Below are positions 25,077-34,413 of a stretch of 55,149 nucleotides of DNA, piece after piece. The notes below the pieces were generated by a model. It was not told the DNA's origin and made no database searches. It saw only the letters and a program-made list of their open reading frames with translations. Made by a program: the position numbers and the translations under genes. The first letter of the stretch is position 1, and the number at the start of each line of letters is the position of its first letter. The stretch covers positions 1-55,149 of the forward strand of contig CAXDRX010000010.1 in assembly GCA_963991985.1 (NCBI GenBank), in the 5' to 3' direction. Origin of the DNA: MED-G17 sp963991985 (lineage in GTDB: Bacteria; Bacteroidota; Bacteroidia; NS11-12g; UBA9320).

Positions 25077-26150
25077 ATGAGTTTTTCCAACAGACTTTTG
25101 AAATGGTATAGGGCAAATAAGCGGCAATTGCCCTGGCGAAATAGTAAGAACCCCTACGAGCGTTGGATCTCTGAAATCATATTGCAACAAACTAGAGTTC
25201 AACAAGGAATCAAGTATTATTTCAATTTTATAGAGAATTTTCCAACGATAGTTGATTTGGCCAATGCTGATGAAAATGATGTAATGAAATGCTGGGAGGG
25301 CTTAGGCTATTATAGTAGAGCTAGAAATCTGCACAAAACAGCGAAACAAATTGTTCACCAGAAAAATGGTCAATTTCCTAATAATTTCAAGGAATTGTTA
25401 AAATTGCCGGGGATTGGTCCCTACACCGCAAGCGCAATATCTAGTATTTGTTTCAAGGAAGTTCAACCAACTATTGATGGCAATGTGTACCGATTTTTGT
25501 CGAGATATTTTGGCATAGAAGAGGCCATAGATTCTTCAAGTTCCTACAAAATTTTTCACAAATGTGCCCAATCTCTGATTCACCCTAAAAGTCCCGGGGA
25601 TTTCAATGAGGCAATGATGGAATTTGGCGCTATGGTGTGTACTGCAAAAAACCCATCATGTAAGGAGTGCCCTTTCAATATAGATTGTGTTGCCAGGAAA
25701 CAAAATGAAATCCATAAGTTTCCTGTTAAAATTAAAAAAGTGAAAAAAACCAAGAGAAGTTTTCATTTTATATTTTTTGAATACGACGGAAAGATTCTTT
25801 TACAGAAAAGAAAGGAAAAAGACATTTGGTTTCAACTCTACCAATTTCCTAAAATAGAGGTGACCTCGGGAAATACTATACGGGAGGCTTTGGAAAAAGT
25901 GGGTTTTGCAAAACTTGAAAATGACCATATAAATTTGGTATCAAAAGAAAAGCATCTGCTTACCCATCAAGAACTTACGATTTACATCTATGGAAATTGC
26001 TCAAAACAACTTTATGATTGTTTTTTAGAGAAAACCGATATATTTGAAATTGGCATCATGGAAGGAATTGATAAACTTACCTTCCCGAAGCCATTAAAAA
26101 ATTTTATCACAAAATACTATGGCAATCAACAAAGCAATTTTAATCGGTAA
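25077..26150 (+). CDS. mutY: A/G-specific adenine glycosylase MutY
   Basis: The 357-residue enzyme removes adenine paired with 8-oxoguanine. Catalytic Glu33 is in SEIILQQTRV, the helix-hairpin-helix LPGIGPYTASA spans residues 110-120, and Asp134 is in PTIDGNVYRF. Cys188, 195, 198 and 204 bind the 4Fe-4S cluster. A NUDIX-like C-terminal domain for 8-oxoG recognition follows (HFIFFEYDGKILLQKRKEKD). The last 32 bases overlap ssb in another frame. The order mutY-ssb-gldE-gldD is common in Bacteroidota. Confidence 0.95.
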   Translation: MSFSNRLLKWYRANKRQLPWRNSKNPYERWISEIILQQTRVQQGIKYYFNFIENFPTIVDLANADENDVMKCWEGLGYYSRARNLHKTAKQIVHQKNGQFPNNFKELLKLPGIGPYTASAISSICFKEVQPTIDGNVYRFLSRYFGIEEAIDSSSSYKIFHKCAQSLIHPKSPGDFNEAMMEFGAMVCTAKNPSCKECPFNIDCVARKQNEIHKFPVKIKKVKKTKRSFHFIFFEYDGKILLQKRKEKDIWFQLYQFPKIEVTSGNTIREALEKVGFAKLENDHINLVSKEKHLLTHQELTIYIYGNCSKQLYDCFLEKTDIFEIGIMEGIDKLTFPKPLKNFITKYYGNQQSNFNR

Positions 26151-26535
26151 TTTGGGCGCCAAACCCGAAGTTAGGTATGTAAGTCAAGATAGACCTGTCG
26201 CAACCTTTAATTTGGCAACAACAGAAACCTACAAAAACAAAGAAGGACAAAGAGTAGACAGTACAGAATGGCACAGCATCGAGATGTGGGATGGTTTGGC
26301 ACGAATTGCAGACCAATACCTCGATAAAGGAAGCAAAGTATATATTGAAGGAAAAATTAAAACGGATAAATGGGAAGACAAAGAGACAGGAGAACCCAAA
26401 AGTAGAACTAAAATTTTGGCTTTAAATATGACCATGCTATCTCCGAGGAATGAAACCAACCAATCATCACCAAGCGAATCTGCGCCCAATGCAAACACAC
26501 TTGATGATTCCTCAGAAGGAGATTTACCATTTTAA
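26119..26535 (+). CDS. ssb: Single-stranded DNA-binding protein
   Basis: The 138-residue OB-fold protein begins MAINKAILIGNLGAKPEVRY. It contains STEWHSIEMWDGLARIADQY and KVYIEGKIKTDKW, and ends with the acidic tip GDLPF that recruits partners such as RecO (see recO at 158). Its ATG lies inside the end of mutY, which suggests coupled translation. The stop overlaps the gldE ATG by one base. Confidence 0.96.
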   Translation: MAINKAILIGNLGAKPEVRYVSQDRPVATFNLATTETYKNKEGQRVDSTEWHSIEMWDGLARIADQYLDKGSKVYIEGKIKTDKWEDKETGEPKSRTKILALNMTMLSPRNETNQSSPSESAPNANTLDDSSEGDLPF

Positions 26536-27896
26536 TGATAATGCCAGACCCAGAACCTGAGTCATATCTAATTACAATCCAACATTTTTTTACTATTCCC
26601 TCCGAGGCAATTGCACTCTATGCCCTGTATATTCTTGGTGTTTTTATTCTACTTTCCTTGTCTGCGATGTTTTCCAGCGCGGAAATAGCCTTCTTTTCAC
26701 TTGGGCCAAATGAAATAGAACAGTTGAAAAATGATACAAGTAAGAAAGCCAAAACTGTGCTAAAACTTCTCAATCAACCCAATAAAAAAGAAGCCTCAAA
26801 GCGTTTACTGGCCACCATTTTGTTGAGCAATAATTTTGCAAATATTGCCTTGGTGATTGTTTCTTCTGCTGGCATAGATTTGATGATGAAGGGCCACGAT
26901 GTTGGAGTATTGTATACCTTTCTAATCAAAGTTGTTTTGGTAACTTTCCTTTTGGTTCTTTTCGGAGAAATTGTCCCAAAAATCTATGCCACAAAACACA
27001 ACCTGACCATGGCGAAATCAGTGGCCCATGCTCTTCATAAAATTCAGATAAATACAAGATTCTTTAATAACCTATTGGTCAAAAGTACCAGTCTGATAGA
27101 AAATCGGTGGGAGAAAAAAAATATGGAAGTTTCGGTAGATGATTTAAACAAAGCCATTGACATTACCTCAGAAAACAGAAATAAAGAGGAACAATCTATA
27201 CTCAAGGGCTTAATCAACTTAAGCAGCATAAGCGTAACAGAAATTATGAAATCAAGGATTGAAATTTGCGGAGTGGATAAGGCGATTTCATTTGAATCTT
27301 TGATGGATAAAGTTAAAGAATGGAACTATTCAAGAATTCCCGTTTACGAAGAAAACTTAGATCATGTAGTAGGACTTATCTATGTTAAGGACCTAATTCC
27401 ACTCCTGTCTCAGCCTTTGAGTAAGCAAGAAAAATGGAATCAACTGATTCGAGACCCATTTTTCGTACCAGAATCAAAAAAGATAGACGACCTAATGCAA
27501 AACTTTCAAGAAAAGAAAATTCATTTGGCTTTGGTAGTAGATGAATATGGAGGAACTTCAGGATTGGTTACCATGGAAGATATTTTGGAAGAGATTTTTG
27601 GGGAAATAAAAGATGAATTTGACGATGATGAATGGATATTTTCTCAGTTGGATGACAATACATTTGTTTTTGAGGGGAAAATCATGCTCAACGATGTGAT
27701 TAAAATTGTCAATTTAGAAACCAATTGTTTTGAAGCAGTTGAAGGTGATTTTGACACGCTCGGTGGTTTGGTCATGGAACTCACCAAATCAATTCCAACG
27801 AAAGGAGAACAGGTGGAATACAAGAACCTCATATTTACCATAGAAAAAGCAAGTCACCGAAGAATAGACCGAATAAAGCTTAAGATTGTAAGGTGA
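26535..27896 (+). CDS. gldE: GldE: DUF21/CBS membrane protein linked to gliding and T9SS
   Basis: The 453-residue protein has the CNNM/CorC layout. A DUF21 membrane domain with four hydrophobic segments (FILLSLSAMFSSAEIAFFSL; VVLVTFLLVLFGEIVPKIYA) is followed by a CBS pair (RIPVYEENLDHVVGLIYVKD) and a CorC_HlyC domain (FEAVEGDFDTLGGLVMEL). This family includes GldE, which supports GldD function in gliding Bacteroidota. The call as GldE rests on gene order as well as architecture. The ATG at 26535 follows from the overlap with ssb. Confidence 0.85.
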   Translation: MIMPDPEPESYLITIQHFFTIPSEAIALYALYILGVFILLSLSAMFSSAEIAFFSLGPNEIEQLKNDTSKKAKTVLKLLNQPNKKEASKRLLATILLSNNFANIALVIVSSAGIDLMMKGHDVGVLYTFLIKVVLVTFLLVLFGEIVPKIYATKHNLTMAKSVAHALHKIQINTRFFNNLLVKSTSLIENRWEKKNMEVSVDDLNKAIDITSENRNKEEQSILKGLINLSSISVTEIMKSRIEICGVDKAISFESLMDKVKEWNYSRIPVYEENLDHVVGLIYVKDLIPLLSQPLSKQEKWNQLIRDPFFVPESKKIDDLMQNFQEKKIHLALVVDEYGGTSGLVTMEDILEEIFGEIKDEFDDDEWIFSQLDDNTFVFEGKIMLNDVIKIVNLETNCFEAVEGDFDTLGGLVMELTKSIPTKGEQVEYKNLIFTIEKASHRRIDRIKLKIVR

Positions 27897-28459
27897 AAGT
27901 TTATACCATAATTTTCTTCTTAGTTTTGGCCGTCTCTTGTGAGCGCCCAATGCCGAAGCCCAAAGGATATCCTAGAATTGAATTCCCTGACCGGATGTAT
28001 AGAAAAGCACCCATCAAAAATTGTCCATTTACATTCGAAATACCCAACTATACCTCACTAGAACCTGTCGGGTAGTTAAACGAGGAACCTTGCTGGTACA
28101 ATCTTTATATCAAACCATTTGATGCAATTCTACATTTGAGGTATAAGGAAGTAAATTCACAAAATAAATTAGACGAATATATTGAGGATTCTAGAGAGCT
28201 GGTATTCAAGCATACCATAAAAGCGCAGGAAATTGAGGAGCGAGAAATAGACAATAAAAAAAATATAAGAGGTATTTTTTATGATATCAAGGGGGAAACA
28301 GCTACTTCCATCAATTTTTTTGTTTCTGATTACAACCAACACTTTTTGAGGGGTGCTTTTTATTTTAATGAAAAAACGAAAATAGATAGTGTACAACCTA
28401 TTGTTGATTTCGTAAAAAAAGATTTTATTCATCTTATCGAAACACTTCAATGGAAATAG
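27893..28459 (+). pseudogene. gldD: gldD interrupted by an in-frame TAG
   Basis: The frame begins at GTG 27893, overlapping the gldE stop. It gives a lipoprotein start (IIFFLVLAVSC, lipobox Cys at about residue 17), then ERPMPKPKGYPRI and NCPFTFEIPNY as in GldD. At 28073-28075 a TAG stops it after 60 residues. The same frame then continues without a break (LNEEPCWYNLYIKPFDAILH) to TAG at 28459, for 189 codons in all, the usual GldD length. GldD is a lipoprotein needed for gliding and T9SS in Flavobacterium. The TAG sits in a poorly conserved linker. Either the gene is inactive, or the TAG is suppressed or an error. Confidence 0.8.
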
Positions 28460-28508
28460 GATGATTGAAAGTCCTAACTATTTCATCAAAAGCCTGTTTT
28501 TTTAACAT

Positions 28509-28516
28509 TAAATTTG
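28509..28516 (+). promoter_or_regulatory. Possible -7 box for lepA
   Basis: TAAATTTG matches TAnnTTTG and lies 11 bases before the lepA ATG at 28527, so the leader would be very short. No clear TTG is seen about 19 bases upstream. Confidence 0.4.
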
Positions 28517-28526
28517 CACATCATTT

Positions 28527-30317
28527 ATGCAAAACATCCGTAATTTCTGCATTATCGCCCATATCGATCATGGAAAAAGTACCCTTGCAGACAGACTTTT
28601 GCAAGAAACTCAAACCATAAGTGATAGAGAACTTAAAGAGCAAACCTTGGATGATATGGATTTGGAAAGAGAGCGTGGAATTACGATTAAAAGTCATGCC
28701 ATTCAAATGAATTATCAACACGAAGGGAATGCCTATACCCTGAATCTAATCGATACACCAGGACATGTGGATTTTAGCTATGAAGTTTCTCGAAGCATCG
28801 CGGCCTGTGAAGGTGCCCTTTTAATTGTAGATGCAAGCCAAGGTATTCAAGCGCAAACCATTAGCAACCTATATCTTGCCTTGAACAATGATTTGGTGAT
28901 TATTCCTGTCCTCAATAAAATGGACTTGCCGGGAGCTATGCCCGAAGAAGTAAAAGATCAAATTGAGGATCTTATCCTTTGTGAAAGGGATGAAATTATT
29001 CCCGCAAGTGGCAAAACTGGCTTGGGTATACAAGAAGTTTTGAAAGCCATTATAGAGAAAATACCCCCTCCGTCTGGGCAGGCTGAAAAGCCCTTGAAAG
29101 CCCTTATTTTTGACTCAGTTTTCAACCCGTTTAGAGGGGTAATTGCCTATTTTAGAATTTTTGAGGGACAAATAAAAAAGGGTCAGGCCATTAAATTTCA
29201 TCACACTCAAAACAACTACCATGCCGATGAAATTGGAACTATGGGTTTAGAAATGGTACCACAGACTGAACTAGGTACAGGAAATGTAGGTTATCTAATT
29301 GCAGGAATAAAAGAAGCCAAAGAAATAAAAGTCGGGGACACCATTACCAACTTAGACAATCCTACAGACTCCCCAGTCCAGGGTTTTGAAGACGTGAAAC
29401 CTATGGTTTTTGCGGGATTATATCCAGTAGATACAGAGGATTTTGAGGAACTAAGGGAAAGTATGAGTAAGCTTCAATTAAATGATGCAAGCTTGGTCTT
29501 TGAACCCGAATCTTCAAATGCCTTGGGTTTTGGATTCCGTTGTGGATTTTTGGGAATGTTGCACATGGAAATCATTCAGGAAAGATTGGAAAGAGAATTT
29601 GGTTTAACTGTTATCACAACAGTGCCCAATGTTAGCTATCGCGCGATTAAGTCAGATGACACAGTGGTAATTGTAAACAATCCGACGGATTTGCCCGACC
29701 CAAACTATATCAAAAATGTGGAAGAGCCTTACATCAATGCACAAATAATTTCAAAAGCAAATTTTGTTGGTTCAATTATCACGCTTTGTATAGAAAAGCG
29801 TGGGATGCTTAAAAACCAAGTTTATCTTACCCAAGATAGAGTAGAGCTTACTTTTGAAATCCCCTTGGCTGAAGTAGTTTTTGATTTTTTTGATAAGCTG
29901 AAAACGGTTTCTAAAGGGTATGCCAGTTTTGATTATTATCCAATTGATTACCAACAGTCCAAATTGGTAAAATTAGACATTCTAATTAGTGGCAAACCTG
30001 TTGATGCTCTTTCGGCGATTATTCATCGAGAAAAAGCGTATGAATATGGAAAAAAAATATGCGCCAAGCTCAAAGAATTGATTCCAAAGCAACAATTTGA
30101 AATTCCAATTCAAGCTGCTATTGGTGCAAAGGTGATTTCTAGAGAAACCATCAAAGCGCTAAGAAAAGACGTAACGGCAAAATGCTATGGAGGTGATATT
30201 ACGAGAAAAAGAAAATTACTTGAAAAACAAAAAGCAGGCAAAAAAAGAATGCGACAAATTGGTCGTGTAGAAATTCCGCAAAGCGCTTTTATGGCAGTGC
30301 TGAAAATCAATGATTAG
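28527..30317 (+). CDS. lepA: Elongation factor 4 (LepA)
   Basis: The 596-residue GTPase acts on stalled or back-translocating ribosomes. G1 is AHIDHGKST (residues 11-19), followed by RGITIK, DTPGHVDFSYEV and NKMDLPGA. The LepA-specific C-terminal domain is present (KLVKLDILISGKPVDALSAI and the basic tail KKRMRQIGRVEIPQSAFMA). It lacks EF-G domain IV. Confidence 0.97.
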   Translation: MQNIRNFCIIAHIDHGKSTLADRLLQETQTISDRELKEQTLDDMDLERERGITIKSHAIQMNYQHEGNAYTLNLIDTPGHVDFSYEVSRSIAACEGALLIVDASQGIQAQTISNLYLALNNDLVIIPVLNKMDLPGAMPEEVKDQIEDLILCERDEIIPASGKTGLGIQEVLKAIIEKIPPPSGQAEKPLKALIFDSVFNPFRGVIAYFRIFEGQIKKGQAIKFHHTQNNYHADEIGTMGLEMVPQTELGTGNVGYLIAGIKEAKEIKVGDTITNLDNPTDSPVQGFEDVKPMVFAGLYPVDTEDFEELRESMSKLQLNDASLVFEPESSNALGFGFRCGFLGMLHMEIIQERLEREFGLTVITTVPNVSYRAIKSDDTVVIVNNPTDLPDPNYIKNVEEPYINAQIISKANFVGSIITLCIEKRGMLKNQVYLTQDRVELTFEIPLAEVVFDFFDKLKTVSKGYASFDYYPIDYQQSKLVKLDILISGKPVDALSAIIHREKAYEYGKKICAKLKELIPKQQFEIPIQAAIGAKVISRETIKALRKDVTAKCYGGDITRKRKLLEKQKAGKKRMRQIGRVEIPQSAFMAVLKIND

Positions 30318-30353
30318 CAGTTTTGGAAAAATTTGTAAATTGCACAAGAAGTT

Positions 30354-31406
30354 ATGTATAAAATATTTGCCTTTTCTTTTCTTTTCTTTTGTTCCCAAAA
30401 CATTTTTGGTCAAATCGAGATTACTTCTGATGCCTTACCTAAAGCTGGAAAGTCTTATCCCTATGCAGATGCCTTAAACATAGGCGGTTTTGATTATAAA
30501 ACTTCAGGCAATGGGGTACATTGGGATTTTAGAAAACTTGGAAAAATAAATTCTAGACAATATGACTACCTGCGGGCTTCACAAACACCTTATAAAATAG
30601 ATTTTGGTTTTGAAGCAGTGGGACTTAAACAAGCCGATACATTGGGAAACGATTTTGGAAAAATCACAGATGTATATGAATATTATCGGACCACGGCCAG
30701 TGCATACTCAAGGGTTGGTTTTGCTTTTCAAAACCCCGATGTGTCCTTGTCTTTGGAGGGGAAACACAAAAATCCAGATGTAGTTTATGAATTGCCACTT
30801 ACAAACAAGTCAAATTTTACAGGAACTTTCGATATGCAAATTCCTATTGGTAAATTTCCTTTGGTTTTGGGAAATTATTTTCAATCTGGCACTCGGACCA
30901 CAAAAGTTGTTGGTTGGGGTTGGATTTCATTGCCAACTTACGATAGTATCCCTTGCTTAAAAATTGAAAGTGTTGTGGTTCAAAACGATTCTACCTCTGT
31001 TCCTATCCAGAATATTGATTTTAATGTAAACAATAATAGAAAGGAAATTCAATGGTTAACATTGATTACAGCAATACCTGCCTTAGAAATTGTAGAGCGA
31101 GATTTTGAAGGACGAACGGTGGTTAGTAGAATACGATACAGTACAATTAGCAAAAAAGTAGGTGTTGGGGACAACCTGGAAAAAATCTCAGGTTTCAGTA
31201 TTTACCCCAATCCAACTGCAAATTACTTGCATATACAAAGTGATTTGCCCATACAAAAAGTTATTGTTTCTGATTTACAAGGTTTAAAGGTGCTGGAAAA
31301 AGAGAATCAACATATTTTGGATCTTCAATTGCTTCAAAAAGGGGTTTATCAAATTAGCATCTTCACAAACGAAAGCTTTGTTACCAAAAAGATGGTCAAA
31401 AAATAA
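30354..31406 (+). CDS. Secreted protein with a T9SS type A sorting domain
   Basis: The 350-residue product has an N-terminal signal peptide ending near NIFGQ and a type A sorting domain at the end. The motif SIYPNPTANYLHIQSDLPIQ is followed by the strand KVIVSDLQGLKVLE and the terminal TKKMVKK. The central part (DALNIGGFDYKTSGNGVHWD, WGWISLPTYDSIPCLKIESV) has no recognised domain. It would be exported by Sec and then sent across the outer membrane by T9SS, which the gldE/gldD genes suggest is or was present here. Confidence 0.8.
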   Translation: MYKIFAFSFLFFCSQNIFGQIEITSDALPKAGKSYPYADALNIGGFDYKTSGNGVHWDFRKLGKINSRQYDYLRASQTPYKIDFGFEAVGLKQADTLGNDFGKITDVYEYYRTTASAYSRVGFAFQNPDVSLSLEGKHKNPDVVYELPLTNKSNFTGTFDMQIPIGKFPLVLGNYFQSGTRTTKVVGWGWISLPTYDSIPCLKIESVVVQNDSTSVPIQNIDFNVNNNRKEIQWLTLITAIPALEIVERDFEGRTVVSRIRYSTISKKVGVGDNLEKISGFSIYPNPTANYLHIQSDLPIQKVIVSDLQGLKVLEKENQHILDLQLLQKGVYQISIFTNESFVTKKMVKK

Positions 31407-31407
31407 A

Positions 31408-32451
31408 TTATCCGAAAGAGAACCTTTGGAGGTTTAGCTCCTGTGGAATAGTTTTCCCCTCAAAAATATTTTTGAATAATAATTCTGACAAAAATGGAGC
31501 TAGGCTTACGCCCTTGCTTCCGAACCCATTGAAAAGGAAAATATTTTTGTATTTTGGGTGCGCTCCCAAAAGTGGTTTGCGGTCTTTAACCGAAGGTCTT
31601 ACGCCTGCAACTTGGTCCGTAAATTCTATTTTTTGAACGAGTAAATTCTCTAATTTGGACTTCAAAATATCTTTGGATGTTCTCGTAATATTTTCATTAA
31701 ATTCCTTCCAATTGTAAGTAGATCCAATTTTAATTTTTTCATCTTCTGTTGGCAAAATAAAACAGGACTTAGTAAAAATATTTTTTAATCCGAATTGATT
31801 CGCCGCTAATAAAATTTCTCCTTTCATTGGCGTAAATGGTAAATATGAGAATAGACCATTTTTTGCTTCCAAATAACCTGTACAACAGATCAACCTTTTT
31901 GCGGTGATACCCTTATACTCTATTTTATCTTTTTCAATTACAAGTTGGTTGAAATTAAATTGCTCATTGGCAAAAAAGCCTAAAGAATTGAAATGGTGGA
32001 TCGAATGATTGATGAATTTTTTTACGGACAAATAACCCGTTTGCTCAACATTAATGTAACCATAGGAAGAAGCCTTGATATACTCAGGAAGGCTATCTTT
32101 TTGGATAGATATGAATGGAAGATATCTTTCCTGACTCTTTCGTTTTCCCCATTTTTCAAATTGATCATTTGTACTGATTATTCGCCGAATAGGCATGGGG
32201 AACAAAAATCTTTGGTTTAACTTTTTTTCTATTTCTACATAAAAGGGTGCCAAGTTCATCCAAACTTCCTCTGCATTCCAAGACAAAGCAAAGTATTTTC
32301 CCGCAATTGGATTGTAAATGCCTGCAGCTATCTTAGAACAATTGCTTAAGTCCCCTTTATCAACTAAAAAAATAGATTTATTTCTAGATAAAAATTTATG
32401 TCCTAAAACGCAGCCTGCCAAACCACCACCAACCAAAATTGCGTCGTACAT
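31408..32451 (-). CDS. FAD-dependent oxidoreductase of the DAO family
   Basis: From the ATG at 32451 (a TTG three codons upstream is possible) the product has 347 residues. VGGGLAG at residues 7-13 is the dinucleotide-binding motif of a flavoprotein, and RLICCTGYLEAKNGLFSY and VRPSVKDRKPLLGAHP later match glycine/D-amino-acid oxidases and MnmC-like FAD modules. The substrate is not evident. It ends one base from the T9SS protein gene on the other strand. Confidence 0.78.
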   Translation of the reverse strand: MYDAILVGGGLAGCVLGHKFLSRNKSIFLVDKGDLSNCSKIAAGIYNPIAGKYFALSWNAEEVWMNLAPFYVEIEKKLNQRFLFPMPIRRIISTNDQFEKWGKRKSQERYLPFISIQKDSLPEYIKASSYGYINVEQTGYLSVKKFINHSIHHFNSLGFFANEQFNFNQLVIEKDKIEYKGITAKRLICCTGYLEAKNGLFSYLPFTPMKGEILLAANQFGLKNIFTKSCFILPTEDEKIKIGSTYNWKEFNENITRTSKDILKSKLENLLVQKIEFTDQVAGVRPSVKDRKPLLGAHPKYKNIFLFNGFGSKGVSLAPFLSELLFKNIFEGKTIPQELNLQRFSFG

Positions 32452-32490
32452 TGGCCACAAATAAAGCTTTCTTTTCAGTCAATTTCGTTA

Positions 32491-34413
32491 ATGGCTGATT
32501 TTATTTATTATTTCGCAGATGTATTGATCATCGCTAGAATAAAAGTTGTTGGTATATTCTTATTATGTTTTACTGTTGCACACAGCCAAAACAATGATTC
32601 AGCTTTTTTGGTAAAACCAAATCAAGAGACATTCATCTACTCAACATACAAGCTTGAGGAACACGTCAACATTATAGATACAATAGAATTTGATTGGTTG
32701 GATAGTTCCACCAATGAAAATCCAAATCCAATTTGGCATGAATCATCCTTTGTATTGGATCTCGGATATTGGGGTTCACCAAGCAGGGATTTTTCAAATC
32801 AATTGTATCTTCCTTTTGGTTTTACAGATGGGCTTGATTTTTTTAACCTCTATGATCTACCAAACCCTAAATACACATTTTCTACTTCCCCAATAACAAA
32901 GCTCAACTATCACCAAGGAGACAATGACTTGATTGCATTGCGCCTGAACCATGCACAAAGTATACATCCAGGTTTTTCCTTTGGAATCAATTATCAAAGA
33001 TTAAAACACCACAATACTTATTATGCAAACCTAAAGGATATTGAAACTAGGATCCCCAATCATCATCAAACCCAAATATGGAGCCACTATCAAACAGCAC
33101 AAAATAGATATGAAATCTTTGGTTTCGTAAAGTTTCAAAATTTTCGGCATGTAGCCACTGGTGGTATTACAGATGAGGAAATATTTGCAAATTCCAAAGC
33201 ACTCGCCAACAATCAATCGGCTTTTTTGCAAGATGCTTCGAATCATTTAAAGGACAATTCTGTCATGATAAAACAAGTTTTTCGACGTGGACCCTTAGAA
33301 TATCAATACATCGAAAAAGACAGCACCATCGATACTTTATCCATTGTAGTGCCCAAGTCAATGCTTTGGCATAAGTTAGAGATAAAAGGAAAGGAAAATA
33401 CATTCAAAGATTTGGCTGTTGATTCTTCCTACTATGCATTGTCACAGAATATGTTGGAAATCTATGACCGAAAAAATGTCATGCAGCACAGAAATACCAT
33501 GGGTTGGCAAAATAGTTGGCGTGGTTTCTTGATTGACCTTTGGGGCGGATATAATTATATTCAGTCAACATTCAATGAACAGCAGTTCAAAAATTTTCAC
33601 AATTTTTTTGTTGGAATGAATATTGAAAAAGATTGGAAAAAAAATAAGCTTCGATCGGAAGTGAAAAAAGGGATTACCGGATACAACAAAGCGGATTATT
33701 TATCTGAAATTGACTTTACTCAATCTGGTGACAAGCGTACTTTAAATTTATACGTGAAATCACAAAGAATTTCGACTCCCTTCTTTTATAATTTTCAAAA
33801 TGGTATTCTACGTCAATGGGATTTGCAATCTACACCAACCTCTATTCATTTCGTTCGAGCAAGACTTGCAAGCAAAAGATATACTGTAATCACCAATTTT
33901 GGTTCTACTTCACATGGCATATATTTCGATTCCCTTGGATTTCCTCAACAAAAAAGCACCAATGCATTTTTATTTCAATCTCATCTCAATTGGGAAGACA
34001 TGCTTTTGCCTTGGTTCGGCATACGAATGCGTGCATGTTACCAGCTTACCAATGATAAAGATATTTTCAGAATTCCCAATTTTCATACAAAAACAAAGGT
34101 TTTTCTTTCATTCCCTTTGTTCAAGAGCAATTTGATGAGCAATTTGGGTTGCGATATTATGGCATGGAGTGATTATAAATCCTCCTATTTTAATCATTAC
34201 ACCCAGCAGTTTCAAAATTCCATCCACAGAAATATATCTTCCTACACTGTTTTCGATCCTTACTTTTCAGGTACCATAAAGAATTTTGGTTTTTACGTTA
34301 AAATGATACATCTCAATGAAGGGTGGATGGGCTATAATTATTATCGTACAAACAGACATCCCTTGCAAAGAAGAGGAATAAGGTTAGGTATATCTTGGCA
34401 ACTGAACAATTAG
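32491..34413 (+). CDS. Putative outer-membrane porin (Porin_10-like)
   Basis: The 640-residue product begins with a short prefix and a hydrophobic signal ending FLLCFTVAHSQ. The rest is rich in aromatic-flanked beta strands (WESSFVLDLGYWGS, FGFVKFQNFRH, WRGFLIDLWGGYNYIQ), as expected of a large outer-membrane barrel of the putative porin group in Bacteroidota. The last segment ends with GIRLGISWQLNN, a plausible barrel-insertion terminal strand. The ligand is unknown. It diverges from the DAO gene and overlaps the end of ilvE by 4 bases. Confidence 0.7.
   Translation: MADFIYYFADVLIIARIKVVGIFLLCFTVAHSQNNDSAFLVKPNQETFIYSTYKLEEHVNIIDTIEFDWLDSSTNENPNPIWHESSFVLDLGYWGSPSRDFSNQLYLPFGFTDGLDFFNLYDLPNPKYTFSTSPITKLNYHQGDNDLIALRLNHAQSIHPGFSFGINYQRLKHHNTYYANLKDIETRIPNHHQTQIWSHYQTAQNRYEIFGFVKFQNFRHVATGGITDEEIFANSKALANNQSAFLQDASNHLKDNSVMIKQVFRRGPLEYQYIEKDSTIDTLSIVVPKSMLWHKLEIKGKENTFKDLAVDSSYYALSQNMLEIYDRKNVMQHRNTMGWQNSWRGFLIDLWGGYNYIQSTFNEQQFKNFHNFFVGMNIEKDWKKNKLRSEVKKGITGYNKADYLSEIDFTQSGDKRTLNLYVKSQRISTPFFYNFQNGILRQWDLQSTPTSIHFVRARLASKRYTVITNFGSTSHGIYFDSLGFPQQKSTNAFLFQSHLNWEDMLLPWFGIRMRACYQLTNDKDIFRIPNFHTKTKVFLSFPLFKSNLMSNLGCDIMAWSDYKSSYFNHYTQQFQNSIHRNISSYTVFDPYFSGTIKNFGFYVKMIHLNEGWMGYNYYRTNRHPLQRRGIRLGISWQLNN

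Noticed and set aside
28073..28075. TAG reassigned as a sense codon in this genome
   Set aside because: TAG ends several complete genes here, including rpsJ, rplW, rplB, lepA and the saccharopine dehydrogenase gene.
27893..28459. A frameshift in gldD
   Set aside because: The second segment starts 243 bases (81 codons) after the first start, so it is in the same frame; only the TAG separates them.
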